Assembly: GCA_037102815.1 (NCBI GenBank)
Contig: BTPP01000001.1
Coordinates: 459,001 to 523,000 of the forward strand
DNA: 64,000 bases
Source of the DNA: Neurospora intermedia
Lineage: Eukaryota > Ascomycota > Sordariomycetes > Sordariales > Sordariaceae
Direction: 5' to 3'
Part shown: one piece after another, positions 21,318-34,300 of the stretch
Position numbering within the stretch: the first letter of the stretch is position 1
Layout of the letters: every line of letters begins with the position of its first letter
The notes under the pieces: model-generated
Seen by the model: only the letters and a program-made list of their open reading frames with translations
What the model was told of the DNA's origin: nothing
Databases searched by the model: none
Program-made: the position numbers and the translations under genes

Positions 21318-23399
21318 ACTTGACAAACAAATATATTGTGTATATATAGTGTATCTATCTATTTATCTACGTTAGCTTAGTCTTGCATTGTACAGTATAT
21401 GTAGTAGTTAGCAAAGGAGTCGGCGAGCTTGGGGGGGGTTAATTGGATGTTAGTTAGGTAGCATACAAGTAACAAAAAGGATGTAATACCACCCAGAATC
21501 ACAGTGAAAAGTCTTTTGGTCCAGAGTAGTGAGACAAATGGCAGTGAAAAGCAAGACACCTAAAAAGAAGAAAAAAAATAATAGAAGAAGAGAATAAAAA
21601 AAAAAATGACACGCGTGTAATCCGGTACCTCTCTCGCTCGTTGGCTTACCTAATTGCGCCCTCTTTAGATCTCTGACAGCACGCAGCGTTTGAGAAACAA
21701 GAGCACCCCACCTCTACTGTTTGTAATTCCTTTTCTTAGAGGTACACCTTTGTTCCCATTATTTGTTGAAGGAGACCCGCGGAAACTGCCTACGACGGCT
21801 GATATCAAGGAGCTGGCTGGAAGGAAGTCTGGTGACAGGAGGGAAGGAAGGAAGTGGAAGGAAGGTACCTTTACCACTTGGGTAGGTAGGTAGGTAGGCC
21901 TTGCACCAGTTCGTGAACCTCACGTCTTCTTGATTCCTTTCTTACAGCAACAACTTGTAAGAACTAACCAAAGTAGCAACGCTCCAGTTCTCATTACTGC
22001 CGACTTGGAGAAAATGACTTACGTCTATAGAGGTATGTGCGGTATCACCGACCACGGCCACGGCCACGGCCACTATCCTCGCGACGAAGCGTTAGAGCCA
22101 TTGTTGGTCAAGATCATGTATGAGCCCACCCAATAGACAGTTAACATGTTCAGCATGCTTCAATTCCATCAAGTCTTAACTTCTGGACGCCAGGCTCCCA
22201 GGGAAGGAGTCGCCAAGGACAAATCCATCGGGGATGCACGATTGAGTGGCTTGAGTTCGACCACATTTCTGGGCCAGGAAAGTCCGGGGCCATGCACGCC
22301 TGTGAGTAATCCCATCGACAGCTTCAGTTTAACAGGACTACACCGCCGGCAAAAACATGTTCTCCATCAACGAAGAAGAGAGGCCCAGTACGCAGATGCC
22401 GAAGCCAGTCTCCTTACCTTTAACCATCCTTGACGCCCATCCCTACCTCTATGCTCTTGGCTGCGGTGACTTTGGCGACAAGTTTCATTACACCAAACCG
22501 TCAGCTCACGTTGGGCCCTTTTATCAGCCAGGTCATCAGACAGCGTCGCCGGCTCGACGTACAAAACTTAACAAAGAACGGAGTTTCAAGACCAACGAAA
22601 AGGCAACCTCGCAACCACGACCTACTGTACATGTACATAAAGACAGCACACTGGCACATACCAGACACCCACCGAGCCAGCCACAAATCAAGATCTCCAC
22701 GCATGTCTGGTCCGAGTGTGGGACGACGAGATGTCCTTGAAGTTCATTGATGAACTGGCAAAACTCCCGCTCAAACCGCAAAACAACATTGCTTGATAGT
22801 AATATTTCTGTCGACGAGGCGAACATAGTATCGTTTGCCCATCTTGGGATCAGCGCACTCCGACGTGCCACACGAAATGGCCAACCAGGTGGGTAATTGG
22901 ACAAGCCCACTCTCTGTAGAGGTAGGTATTACCTACCTCTACACAGCCGCCACTCCAGTCAGAGTGAACTCATCCTCCAATGCCGGTTGCAGCGCTGGAC
23001 CACCCCATCATGAACAAGATGATGAAGAAGTTGGTGGCAATGGGAGACACTTTTGAAGGGTTATGCCATGCATCAGTGCCAACAACAAGAAGGGGCACGT
23101 AGTATCACGAGGGGTTATTCTTAAAAGAGTCTTTGGAGTTCATGGACAACACGAACAAGATGCCCTCAAACCACGTTCAGATTTCATTCTCCGTGACATC
23201 AATGACCTCCACTCCACTCGTATATAAATCCTCCACAGACTCAAGCCAATACAAAAGAAAATAGATATATGAACTCCCAGACCAAACATTGAAAGCCACT
23301 CTTGAAAACCACCCTCATATTCTTTTCTCCTCCGCTCCTCCTTCCGCAAGCGGCGCCAACCTCTCCCCACACTAACACCTTCCCATCCCACCCCCACAC
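21318..23399. other. Intergenic, with possible gene remains near 22.0-22.8 kb
   Basis: No gene is supportable. A CCACGG hexamer repeat lies at about 22048-22070. Frames at 22146-22433 and 22357-22740 (+) encode segments with less random composition (for example NMFSINEEERPSTQMPKPV) separated by a GTGAGT donor-like site, and could be a decayed or unrecognised spliced gene. TAGGTAGG and TACCTACC runs occur at 21883-21898 and 22918-22940. Confidence 0.35.
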
Positions 23400-23856
23400 T
23401 AAGGCTGCGTTTGTTCTCGTACGGTTGCCGTATAGAGGATGAGGTCGTATAGCTTTATACAACAAAGCTCGGGCTACCTTTCAGATATACCGTATGGCTA
23501 TTTACACCCCCTTTATACGGCCAATATACTACCAGTTTCATTTGGTTGGTAAGGTAGAGGCGTCGCACGAGTGCGCTAAGATCACTAGAGCTTACAGGGC
23601 ATTACAGGGTGCAGACTGCGAGTATACGGCATACTACGGCGCTTTGGGGCTGGTCTGCATTTTGGTAATTTTGTACGGCGATGCTAAATTTGTACGGTTT
23701 TCTAGCCACATATAACCCTAACCCCAACAAAGGGGTCGCAAATTGTATATTTGTACGGCAATTAACCAAATGATCGCTCTTTTGTACGGTTATCGTATAG
23801 AAATGGCCGTATAGGGCGGTTTATACTGCAACCGTACCAGAACAAACGCAGCCTAA
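23400..23856. mobile_element. MITE-like element with 26-bp inverted repeats and TAA target duplication
   Basis: A 451-bp unit (23403-23853) is flanked by TAA on both sides (23400-23402 and 23854-23856). The left end reads GGCTGCGTTTGTTCT and on; the right end is its reverse complement over 26 bases with one mismatch. Inside are several copies of TTGTACGG and CGTATAG close to the ends, arranged like subterminal transposase-binding repeats. There is no open frame of useful length, so it must be mobilised in trans. The 3-bp TAA (TWA) duplication is the hallmark of the PIF/Harbinger superfamily; that assignment is inference. The interior is slightly more A/T-rich than the flanks. It inserted into pyrimidine-rich intergenic DNA. 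Confidence 0.85.
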
Positions 23857-24641
23857 CACCTCCCATCCCAAAACCAACCCGTCCACCCTCTCTTCCATCC
23901 GCGACGAACCCCAAACCATCCCGTCAAAATTATCCCGTCACCTCGACTTTATCCGTTCCCATCAAATATTTTAGTCGTAGTCGTAGTCGTACGGTTGTGA
24001 TACGGTGAAGGCTGGTATGGGTTTTATGCCAATACCATGCTCCTTTGTCACTATCACCCCCACCACTACCACTACCACTACCACCAGCACCACCTCCTCG
24101 TCCTCCACCACCACCGCTGCCACCACCCACCCTTCCCACACCCAAAAAGAAAAAAAAAACCTCACAACAAAGAAAGAGGCGACTTTCCCGTCTGTGGCCG
24201 AGCTTGTCGTCGTCGTGTAACCCCCTCGCGGCGCCCGGCCCTGACCAAAAGAAGGCGTTTGTTGTACACCTTCCTTTGGCCAAAACCGGAGCCGGAGAGG
24301 GAGCCAGAACCAGCGCCAGGCGAGCCGGGGCCAGGGCCGGGGTCAGGACCAGGGCGAGAGTCGGGGCCTGAGCCAAAGTCTTCGTCGTTGTCGTCCTCTT
24401 CTTCTTCGTCTTCGTCTTCGTCTTTTTCTTCGTCCTCTTCCTCTTCCTCTTCCTCTTCCTCGCCGGAGGAGGAGGAGGGGAGGCCGGGGCCGGACGCAGA
24501 CAGCTTCCTCCTTTTGGAGTGAGGGCTGAGGTTGTTGCAATGGTGGCTGCTGCTGCTGCTGCTGTCGGAGCCGGAGCGGGGGCGCTTTGCTCTGGCAGAC
24601 GAGGGAGAGCCGAGGGGGTCTGCTCCAAGAGCCGAGGAGCG
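23857..24641. repeat. Low-complexity tract downstream of the zinc-binding gene
   Basis: Simple repeats dominate: ACC-type triplets at about 24057-24124, GGAGCC-type purine/GC repeats at about 24285-24370, and TCTTCG/CTTCCT repeats at about 24376-24470. A minus-strand frame of 301 codons crosses it and would give Arg/Lys and Gly runs. I regard that frame as repeat-driven, though its upstream part overlaps the second exon of the next gene in another frame. Confidence 0.6.
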
Positions 24642-25265
24642 CTAGACCCCGGTCTCTTGGGCATAGCCCCCGAACTCTCCCCTCGCCGCCGCGAGGTCGC
24701 CGAAGATGGTGTTGGAGACTGAAAAGAGAGCAGGTTAGCATGTACTGTCTGATGAAGTGCGAAATATAGTCGTATCTGAGGTAAAGGTGAAATGAATGTC
24801 AAAAGACACTGTCCTTCATTTTGCCAGAGGTTCATGATGCTTGGAAATAGAACGGAATCGCAATTTGGACAACAAGAACAGAATCAGGGTAGAGGTGAAA
24901 ACAAGCTGATATGACCTACCACGCGGAACGTTGTTCCTCGGCTGAGGAGGCCAAAGCCAGGGCGGCGGCTGGGGAAACATGACCGGCCGTGGCGGGGCAA
25001 CTTGGGGCACGGCAGACTGGGGCTGCGGCTGGGGCTGGAGCTGGGGTTGCCAGACCGGGCAGTCTTCGCATCTCTGGTGGTTGCAGAAGACCAGGATCTC
25101 TCCATCGTCCTCGGTGACCACGTACTCATTGTCGAACGACGACCACTGCTCCTGGAGTGCTTCAAGGGCAGCATCAGAGTAGGGTTCCTCGTGATGCACC
25201 CAGTCGCAGTGGTCGCCGGTTCGACCAGTAGCGAGGCACTGGCAGCAAACCCACTGGGAAGCCAT
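24642..25265 (-). CDS. Small Cys/His-rich protein, WVCCQC family member A
   Basis: Two exons on the minus strand, 24920-25265 and 24642-24718, give 140 residues. The donor is GTAGGT. The acceptor TTTTCAG has a GCTAAC branch site 12-15 bases upstream, and phase is kept. The N-terminus starts directly with MASQWVCCQC (C7, C8, C10), then C20, then after an acidic linker FCNHQRCEDC (C61, H63, C66, C69). This is a likely zinc-binding C-C-x-C / C-x-H-x2-C-x2-C arrangement. A Pro/Gln-rich segment follows (QPQLQPQPQPQ, PPPWLWPPQP). It shares the core with genes at 30701 and 41092 but lacks their N-terminal module. Without splicing the frame runs on to 24816 with a hydrophobic tail, an alternative I think less likely. 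No signal peptide; function unknown. Confidence 0.65.
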
Positions 25266-28200
25266 GGTTGCGGAGATGTGGTTGGAGGAGATGTGGGAGT
25301 TGATAAGAGTTGATGAGAGTTGGTGGGGTTGAGGTTGGCTTGAGTGTGGTTGAGAGTTGAGAGAGCTTGTAAAGCAGTAAAAACTTTCTGTGAGAAAAGA
25401 TCTGGTCACGTCGATGTGAGTGGGTGAGTCAGTTTTGACTTTCCTAGAAAGTTGAAAAAGAAGAAAAGAGGAAGAAGAGGAAGGCAAGCCGGGGAGTCGT
25501 CTACTTATAGAAGAAAAAAAGAAGGCAGGCACAGACCGTACGCCCCACTCAAGTCCGATACTGGCTACTTGAAATCACTGTTGCCTACATTGTCACGCGC
25601 GTCCACGGGTAGTTTCAAGGAGAAGCACTCGTCTGAACTAGATGGGATGAGCAGAGCGGGGCGAGATAAGTCGAGTACAGCATGTTTGCTGTTCTCAACT
25701 TCTGGGCAGGACCTCCCGCACCTTCCTTGTTGTCTTTGCGCATCTGTTTTTGACTTGGTGAAGGGCTCATCAACGGTAACTTTGCACGCTGTTTCTTCAA
25801 TCGTCGCTAGAAAGAACCAGGATAACTCGTATGGTTCTCTCTGTCTCCTACATGAAGCGGCCTACACCTGTGAACCAAATGCTGTATCAACGTCCTCTAT
25901 ACTGTTGCCATGATCCACGACTGTGCTCAACAGGCCAACTTTAGATGTAGGGGCATAAGGTACATAGGGACATGAGACGGAAAGTCTATAGTCCAACAAG
26001 ATGTGAATCACTCGCCGTCTGATTATCAACGTCCAAGTTAGACTCTCCGAGTGTCCAAGACAGACTCTCCAGACGTCCAAGAGAAGATCTCCAGACGTTG
26101 CAACGCTGTGGGCTATCTTACAAGTAAATCCAGCGAGGGTATGTGCAGACCGGTGACTGGCCCCGAGAGACCAGGACCTTGATAGCTAATGTCTACGAGT
26201 CTAGGCCTTGACTTGATCCATGACACTTCATCTGAAATGCGTACATATCTTGCCAGGAGTACAGAAGAATAACGTTTGTGAAACATCTGACGCCTTACCT
26301 GTAGCTGACAATGCGATGGAAGCTGACACTCGCTGTGTGGATCACGTTGCTATGGAAATGTATGCTTTCCATTGAGCGTGTTGCTTCATCCAAAATAGGA
26401 CGAGAGATTTAGAGCAACAACTTGGGAAAGAAATTTGACGAGAAAGTGACGAGGGAGGTTGTGTACGTAAAGCTTCTGACCGAGTCCTGATGATATTTGT
26501 TGTCTTCCCCTTCAGGATGGCGTTGAAGAAGGACAACTGGAAGGAGCCAGAGACGATACTATCAATTTTAGTAAAAAGCCGCCGTTCCCTAGCGAGCCGC
26601 TATCCCTTGGTGAATTCGCTCAATCTCGTTGGGGAAGTCGATTATTTCTTGTGGTAGTCGATCCATGGTGAGAATGATGGGAGGTAGAGGTAGAGGTGAC
26701 CAGTCCTGATGCAGTGCCAACCTCGGCGATGGAGGGTCGCGACGGTTGCATATAAAAAGAGCTACGGGGCTGCAGTCATTCATGTTTTGGAAGCGATGGC
26801 CGGTATGTGAGAAAACTTAGAGGTAGTGTTGAGGTGACGAAAAGTCGAAAAGGAAAGTGCAAAGAATGAGTGAGGTTGGCGTGATTGAAACTACCTCTAG
26901 GCATGTAGAAAGAGGAACCCATCAAAAACAAACCCAGGTAAAAGCTTGAAAGTACCCTCACAAACCAGAGCGGTTCCAGTATTCGAGATACCCATTTGTT
27001 TTGCAACTCTCTCACATTGGTCTTGCGCAGTACTTAGCAGTTGACCGCAAGGACTTCAATGTGGTCTTCGTCTCCGTACATGGAGTTCACTGACGTGGGC
27101 CTGTGCCGCGACTTCCTCCTTCTTCATACTCCCAAATTCCTGCCATCAGAGCGCTTTTAGCGGCCTGCTTTCGTGTTTCGGCTTGGTCCTTCCTGCTCGA
27201 GTTACCTTGTACGAGCCTGCCGCCTACGACAGACTGCCACGCAGTTTGAAGAAATGGTTGAAAATTACCGGTGGGCGACGACTTTCACACAAACCTCGTC
27301 CAGCGCTCTGCCGATTGAAAATTTCAACCGCTTCTTCGGTTTTCCTAGTTAACACCAGCAGCTATTTTCCATGCCCAAGAGCTCATGGGTAGGAGAGTGA
27401 ACACTACCGCTCTTATGAGCAAAGCACTCGTCTAGAGGTACTCTAGGTAAGCTCTCCTCTTTGCTGTAGGTCATGTATGCATTCTATGCTTCCAACGACA
27501 CTTACCTATGCGGCTGACAATGCGATCAGATATCAACCACGTCTGATTCTTCAGCACTGGCCCCTCTGGCTTCCATGACAGACGGCAATGCCTGCCGTCC
27601 AACACAGAACCCATCTCGATCCTTGGCGATCTCCTCAGTCCAGTGTCACCATCATCATCACGAGTCCGTATCGGAACCAATACCACGCCAGGCCGCAAAG
27701 ACTGGACTGCTTCCTCCTCGGACAGTAACAGGAGGCCTTACGGTTTCGGCTGCCTCAGCGAGAGACGCCGTTACGTTGCCACAATCCGGTCTGAGAAAGT
27801 ACTTCACGTGTGGTTTCAGCCTTGGGATTCAGCCCGGAGTCCGTCTCCTACTCGACGACAATACTCCGGCTTCCACCGGGGCTCAACCGAGCCACAATCG
27901 ACTCATTCTCGGGGCTCGCGGAAGTTAGCGTAATCCCTGCTGCTCAAGCTTGGTGGTAGTCAGCGACTTGTCTCCTTGTTACTCGTCGTAACCCGCGCGC
28001 GCAGCTCCGTTTGGTACTTGCCTTCGACAACCACACTGAGCTTCGAATCACCACAGCTTCACCTCCGTAAATACACCACACGAGTTAGAGCTGAGCGGAT
28101 GCCGCCGTGTCAAAGAGGCGTCAGGAGACTCTTTATTGGGTTGTCCACCACGCGAGACATTGACTGAGAGAACGGAGCACAAAACGCATCAAGATATATT

Positions 28201-30700
28201 GTCCGCCTCCGTGTACTCCTGAGACCTCGCTTATGGCCGCTAAAGTCTGGGCTCCCTTGAGCGATGAAAGCGTCTTTTCCTGCGCCTCGCCGAGGTTCCT
28301 GGAAGGCAAATCTGGGATCACATATCGCGATATGCCAAAATACCTCGTGTAACCAAGGTACAACCCAGCCTGTATCTCTCACATTGCTTTTTCCCCAGCT
28401 CGATATCCAGCCACAGACGTGGTAGGCGTATCCACAACCGCGCTATTGAAAGAACTGCCATGCTGCTTTACGCTGGCCGTTCATTCCGTGACCTGGGCTA
28501 ACCATCGATTACTGAAAGAGCTATGGTCCAAAGAGAAGCCATCTGTGGACAGCGAGGGGTCGGAAAGATCTGGGAGACAAGCGCGGAAGAAAGACTGTTG
28601 TGAGATGATACCCGTCTTAGACTGTCCAGATCTGCCCCTCCAAGGTCTTTGATCCTGCTTCATCAATCCCACGCAGCTTCCCCAGAGGTACGTACAATTC
28701 ACATGCAGGTACTGTTCTGATTCTGTACGTTGCCGCACTTTGCCTGCCGGAAGCAGTCTACTAACTCTCCATTATTTGCGTCAGCATATGTCGATTGCCG
28801 GCCAAGCCCAACTGTCTTGGGAGGCCTGAGCTAAATTTGCCAGTCTCCAAGACATTCCGCCAAGTATCTCTCTCTACCTGAAGCGAGGGGCAAGATACGA
28901 CAAGGTAGGGCTGTTGCCATGGCATGTTTTATTGTTTGGCAGAAAAAGGGGCAAGCCACTCGTGTCCCTCGCATGCTCCGGCGGCCGGTCTCCAAGGTTC
29001 CTGCAGCGAGGTGTCTTTGGTGGAAACGCCATTTGGGCCCTCTGCTGTCCTTCTTCTGACATTCAACGCTTCTGCAGTCTGCAGCATGGGACGGCGGGAG
29101 GCGGCCAAAGAGGAAGATTTTGTGTGACAACACCAACCTTGGACATGGGAGACCGGTCGAGCTCCCAGCTGCTGTCTCGGTTTTATGCAGTAAGCTCATG
29201 TCAAGACACCGGAGAAGTTGGCTTCTGCCGAATCTCTCGCGATATCCCGCAACTAGGTAACCATTAAGAGTAGAAGAACGGCACGATGGCTGTTTCAGCA
29301 TTGATGCTTCATGCGAGTCGGGTCCTCGGCGGCGTGGCTGCTTTCGACTAAACAGCCATTCGGATTACAAGATCCGTTAGATTACGGACGTAGCTCAAGA
29401 GGAAAGCAGAGCTTGGATCACCACAACACCATCACAAACTCCGTGCCGTTGCTGCTTTGTTTCGAAAGACTGCAAATCGCCGAATTGGGGGCCTACGAGG
29501 CGACGCCGTGCAGAGACGCCGCCATCGCCCAACACATTTCTATAGCCAACCTATTCTTGAAGGGCGTCCATGTTGAGAGGCTATTCCCGCCATACTCGTC
29601 TGTTCAAAAGAGATAAGGATGTTGAAGAACCTTCAAGGCCTGTTTCGGACATCGCTGACTCAAAACGGACAAATCGCATGTCCAGTCGCAAGTTTAAACC
29701 TCGAGTACATCAGGAGAGCCGAGAATTCGACGTACCCGGCGCTTGGCTTCCTAGAAGAGGCACTACCACAACTGTCTCATAGCTTGTACAACCATCATAG
29801 AGAGTTTAGCCCGACTACATCCACAGACCCACGTTTCTCCCACGCTTAACACTCGTACATCGTTCACCGAGGCACCCACGTGCTTCTCCGAGCTGTTGAC
29901 CGTAACGGCGCTTACTTGGCTGTGAAATGGCACCACATCTTCGAGAATGGCTTACCACATATCAACCTGAATAGGAAGTATGCGATGTACACAGCGGGCA
30001 GCACTTCCGAATTCTGCTCCAGGGTTCACTTGTTTTGTGCTGCCCCACGGAGCTTCAGGGAGAGACCGAATCGGCATTGAGCCGAAGGAATGGCTCGATG
30101 AAGCGGACGAGACATGCCGACTTGATGTATACGTGAGGATCGAGATGGACAGGTACAGAGAAAGAGGAAGATATAAGGAGATGGCGAGGTGCATCTCAAG
30201 TGTACAGGTGACTGAACAGGCTTATGAGCGACAACAGTCTCCAAGTTGAAGTTTATCACTACTCCGGCCAGTTGAACGACGAACATACATTGGACGGACA
30301 CTCTTGAAAAGAAGATCCACAGCGCATTTTCAACACAGCTAACAGCAAAGTTCATCCCGCAACATCCTGTAAGATCTATTGCGGCGTCAAAGATTGATGA
30401 ACAAAAAGCTAACAGCAATTTCCTTCTCAAACAAACAGGCAAAGACTTATTACGGACGGCCAGTTGCAGCTGTCTGCTGTTAAACCCCGGAGAGAGACAA
30501 AAGAAGAAGCACCATTTCCACACCGAACGTCATTGTAGCCAACAACGGAGCAACAACAGACTACTTGGAGCCGTGACATATTAGTTTTCCGGCCACTTGG
30601 AGTCAAGAAACACAGGGTCCAACTACTTCAAGAAAGTGGAAGAAGGCAGGATACAACGGATCTCAAGGCTTTGAAGAGAAGGAATAACACAAACAACAAA
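25266..30700. other. Gene-poor stretch, about 5.4 kb, with a minisatellite and unresolved frames
   Basis: No supportable gene. A 22-bp minisatellite is listed separately. A minus-strand frame at 26589-26664 begins MDRLPQEIIDFPNEIERI, which resembles the start of an F-box, but stops after 25 residues. Frames at 27575-27928, 28419-28652, 28914-29267 and 29311-29616 (+) have mixed composition without recognisable domains. They could be remains of genes, but nothing identifies them. Confidence 0.35.
26031..26096. repeat. 22-bp minisatellite, three tandem copies
   Basis: Units at 26031-26052, 26053-26074 and 26075-26096 all start GTCCAAG and end in CTCC(G/A)(A/G)-type sequence, with three to five differences between units. 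Confidence 0.8.
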
Positions 30701-31312
30701 ATGTGCACCTACCACTACCTCCACCACCACCATATCCCTCCTTGTCCAAAGGACCTCTACTTCGTAATCCACTACCTCTTCTGCTCCGACGCCACCATCG
30801 ACTTCACCACCGGCAACCGCCAACCCTGCAGCAACGCGATCTACGACGACTCTCACCTTGCGTCCACAGCCATGTCCAACAGTATCTCAACCCTCTCCAC
30901 TTCACCAACCTCCTCCCAGTCTTCCACGTCAACCACATCCTACTACTCCGACGACGGCACGCCCTTCCCTATCGACTACACTTCTCTCTACTCTTCCACC
31001 AACTCTATGTCCCTCAGTCAGCAACAACCACAACACACACAACCACAGACAATGGACTTCAACAACCCCTGCGCATCCTCCACCTGCCTGACCAGCCTTG
31101 AGTGTTCCTCAGGGCAATGCAGACTCGAGCAGCTAGGTGGCCAATGGACATGCTGTAGGTGCGGGGGCAAAGGGAATGAGTATGCGTGGTGTAAAGCGCG
31201 GCCGGGGCTGGTGAAGGGGGCGGATCCGGATATGGTTTGTTATCATGTTGTTTGTGCGGGGTGTCGGGAGACAGGGATCTCGGGCAAGGGGAAAGGGAAG
31301 GGGAAACGATAG
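30701..31312 (+). CDS. Small Cys/His-rich protein, WTCCRC family member B
   Basis: Single-exon frame of 203 residues; the ATG at 30701 follows an A-rich leader (ACAACAAAATG). The N-terminal module has MCTYHYLHHHHIPPC, then FVIHYLFCSDATIDF and TGNRQPCSN, close in pattern to the 41092 gene (HWHYCPAAKIDL, TGYQEQCSN). A Ser/Thr-rich disordered stretch of about 80 residues follows, then CASSTCLTSLEC, then the core GGQWTCCRC (C151, C152, C154), AWC, and CYHVVCAGC (C180, H182, C185, C188). The tail is basic (GKGKGKGKR). The Cys/His spacing suggests zinc binding, and the tail suggests nucleic-acid or nuclear targeting; both are inference. Codon use towards the 3' end is more G-rich than at the start. 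Function unknown. Confidence 0.75.
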   Translation: MCTYHYLHHHHIPPCPKDLYFVIHYLFCSDATIDFTTGNRQPCSNAIYDDSHLASTAMSNSISTLSTSPTSSQSSTSTTSYYSDDGTPFPIDYTSLYSSTNSMSLSQQQPQHTQPQTMDFNNPCASSTCLTSLECSSGQCRLEQLGGQWTCCRCGGKGNEYAWCKARPGLVKGADPDMVCYHVVCAGCRETGISGKGKGKGKR

Positions 31313-34300
31313 ATTGAGGATCTGGGAAAGAGACAGTAGAAAGTGGATTGGGCATGGAGTTGGCTGGGACAAAGCAGTAACAATGAGGGAAAATGTCGCT
31401 TGTCCTGGTCTATGCTGTAGGTAGAGGTGTGGAGTAGGGATATCGTTGAGTGTTGGGATGAAAGACATGGCGATGGAGTGTGAGTCTATAGGTATAAAAC
31501 AAGGCAGGTAAGGCACGGGGCGTGGGCTGGCGGGATAATGTTCAACGTGAACAGGATACCTCTGTGGAGAATACCTCTGGGAAGGAAAGCGATGGTAAGA
31601 GGGGAACGGATTAAATAGGGTAGTGAGAAGGAGGGTTGGTGGTATAAGTGGAAGCAGAGAAGCGCTTGACTATCGTTCGATATAGGCTGAGTCTAAAGGA
31701 ACTACCAATGAGTTATATACAAAAAACAATGGAAGGTAGCGTATATATGGAAGAAGGAACAATCAGGATTTTGACCACGAACTGCACGGGACTTTGTCAG
31801 ACAGCAAAAACCCTCGGATCTCTTGGGGAGAGAACATGAAGTCAACCATCGGGAAACTCAGGACTGGAGCGCATGGTGGCGCTCGCCTTGAAGTTTGTTT
31901 GGGTTGCTTCCGGTGTGGCTGGAGCTAGACGGCGGTCGGATACAGGGACTTAGCCGGCGTGGTCGGTGTGGATGGGTTAAAGGTTCGGACTCTTGATGCC
32001 AGGATACCTAGTTGTAGTGTTAGTGGCTTAAGTTCTTTTCTCCAGTGGTGTCTGGTTCCCCTGGGTATTTCCTTCCTTGGGTTTTGTCCTTGGTGTCTTT
32101 CACAGCCCATTTTATATACCTCCAGCGACAATAACACATGTATTCTTTGATTACACTTGAAATCGTCATTGCAAACAGCTATTCCTTTGCTACGTCGACA
32201 TCACACGGGAGGCATAGCCATTGTGTCACGATAACTTGTGAGCGGCGAGCTGTTATAGAGGCTCACAACTCTCTACACCATCTCCAATGAACCTCCCGTC
32301 TCGATCACGCAGTCGTGTATCTATCGATATTGCCCATTCAAAGTCGTGTCACCTAAGTATCTTGCCTTACTCAAGCCTCAACTTCAAGCATCTCTAGGTA
32401 CTTGCTATGTCCCTTTCCTGTCCCCGTCCCTGCCTGGTTTTACGTGCCTTGTCCTTGTCATTGTCCTTGCCATTCCTATCTCCATTGTTTCATACGTGCC
32501 TGCCTTGCCCGGTAGAGGTAAAAACCTTCTTCTGCCTTCTCTTGCCTTCTTGAGCCTTCCAGCTTTCTACCTACCTAGGTAGCTTTGGATCTCCTTACAT
32601 TCACTGGTCTTTCTTGTACTAACAGCTCTTGAGTATTAGCCAAGGTATCTACCTTGCTACCTACCTCCCCCTCTTCACCGCTAGGTACTGACCCTGTCCT
32701 TGTTCACCCCATCCTCTTCCTTCTCCTCCGACATCTAGCATTCGTATATGCGGCGGCTTTTCACACTTGGCAACCTGAAAGTCTGTCTCAGATCATGCAG
32801 TCCATGCAGTTCCTGCGTGAGATTCACATCTCTCTGGCGGTTATGTAGGTACATATGGCGGGTGTTGATGGTGGCTGTCTGTGATTGATGATGGCTGATC
32901 ATGATACTGGGTGATCGGTGTTCTGGATCCCATTCTATTCTACACCGTATTTTATCGCAAGGCAAGGTACCTCTAGCTAGCTACCTACTACCTGTAAGGA
33001 TAAGGTTTAGCATTTGATATCTGCATGGGATCGCTTGTCCAGCCCTCTCAATCTTCCCTTTTATGTCTTGAGATGCGGGTTTACCATGGGGCTATAAGAA
33101 TTGTGTTATCGACATGACATGACATGACATGGCTACATGAAGGTACCTCCAAGGGGGCGTACTCCTCATAGTTTATGAACAGACAGTGAATGCCGCATGT
33201 CCTGTTTCTCTACCTAGGTAGAGGTAGGTAGAGGTAGGTTGGTTCCGTACCCGCCGGGCCATTGAAGATCATGTAGTTCAGTTTTCATCAGATTTCTTCC
33301 CCCTATCAAAGCGAGGCGTGTAAGTCATCCCGCATATCCTAACACGGATCAACCCTGTTGTTGACAGCCTTACTACCTTTAGGTTGTCGTTGTTCTGATC
33401 GCTTCTGTGCTCGCTTTTTTCATGACAGGCCATGACTGTGTGACTCGCTTTTTGTTCGGGATATATTTTATATGTTGCCTTTCCTCATAAACCTCCACTT
33501 TCCATAGGCAGGCTTGTCAATTCTCATGCTGAAAGACAGTTTACAAGCACTGGTTCGGAAACCTTCTTCAGCTTAATTTGTCCCTCTTGAGGATTCGCGG
33601 TACATACCTACTTACCTCTAGGTACAGTTCCCTGGCGTCACTTCCTCCTCTTCGGCACTTCCAACCTCTCCCCATATTACACTAGTTCTAGTTCTAGTTC
33701 TAGTTCTAGTTCTAGTTCCATGTAGTTCTAGTCCCCCTTCCAGTCCCTTGCACTTCAGCCCGTCAGCTCCAAATCCCGAAAAAAGAAGCTCGCTTAAATC
33801 TTCTGCATCATCATCTGGTACTTCTATCATCTGCAACCATACGACTACCTACCAAGCCAAGCTGTATGTAGGTAAGCTGCTGTAAGCTGCTGTACCTACC
33901 CGGTCAGCTATATGTACCTACCTACGATTTGACCAAAGGACTCAACTGCTGCAAGATAAAAGTTCATGATTGATCGATGCCCTTGAACAAGGTATCTAGG
34001 TAAGCATTCAGCCTGATGTCTGTCTTGCTGGGCTGGCCAATGATACGAAAGTTAAAAGAATCTGCAGAATTTCATGATGATGATTGACAGACTTCCTATC
34101 AGACACTCTATCAGACACTCTAGGATACCAGCTCAATAATAGGTAGTCAAGGGGAAAAAAACAAAAAAAGACAAGTTAAGTTGAGGAGGGAGTTTTGCTA
34201 TCCTACCCGCCAACATTTCTTAAAAGAAAAAGGTGAGAGCAATTGACAAAGGTCACCAACATAGAACACCAACCTACCTAGAAATGTGACTGAAGCTAGT

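Noticed and set aside
23930-24835. 301-codon minus-strand frame rich in Arg/Lys and Gly runs
   Set aside because: It is produced by simple repeats (TCTTCG, ACC and GGAGCC types) and has no ATG-proximal domain. The spliced gene at 24642-25265 uses a different frame where they overlap.
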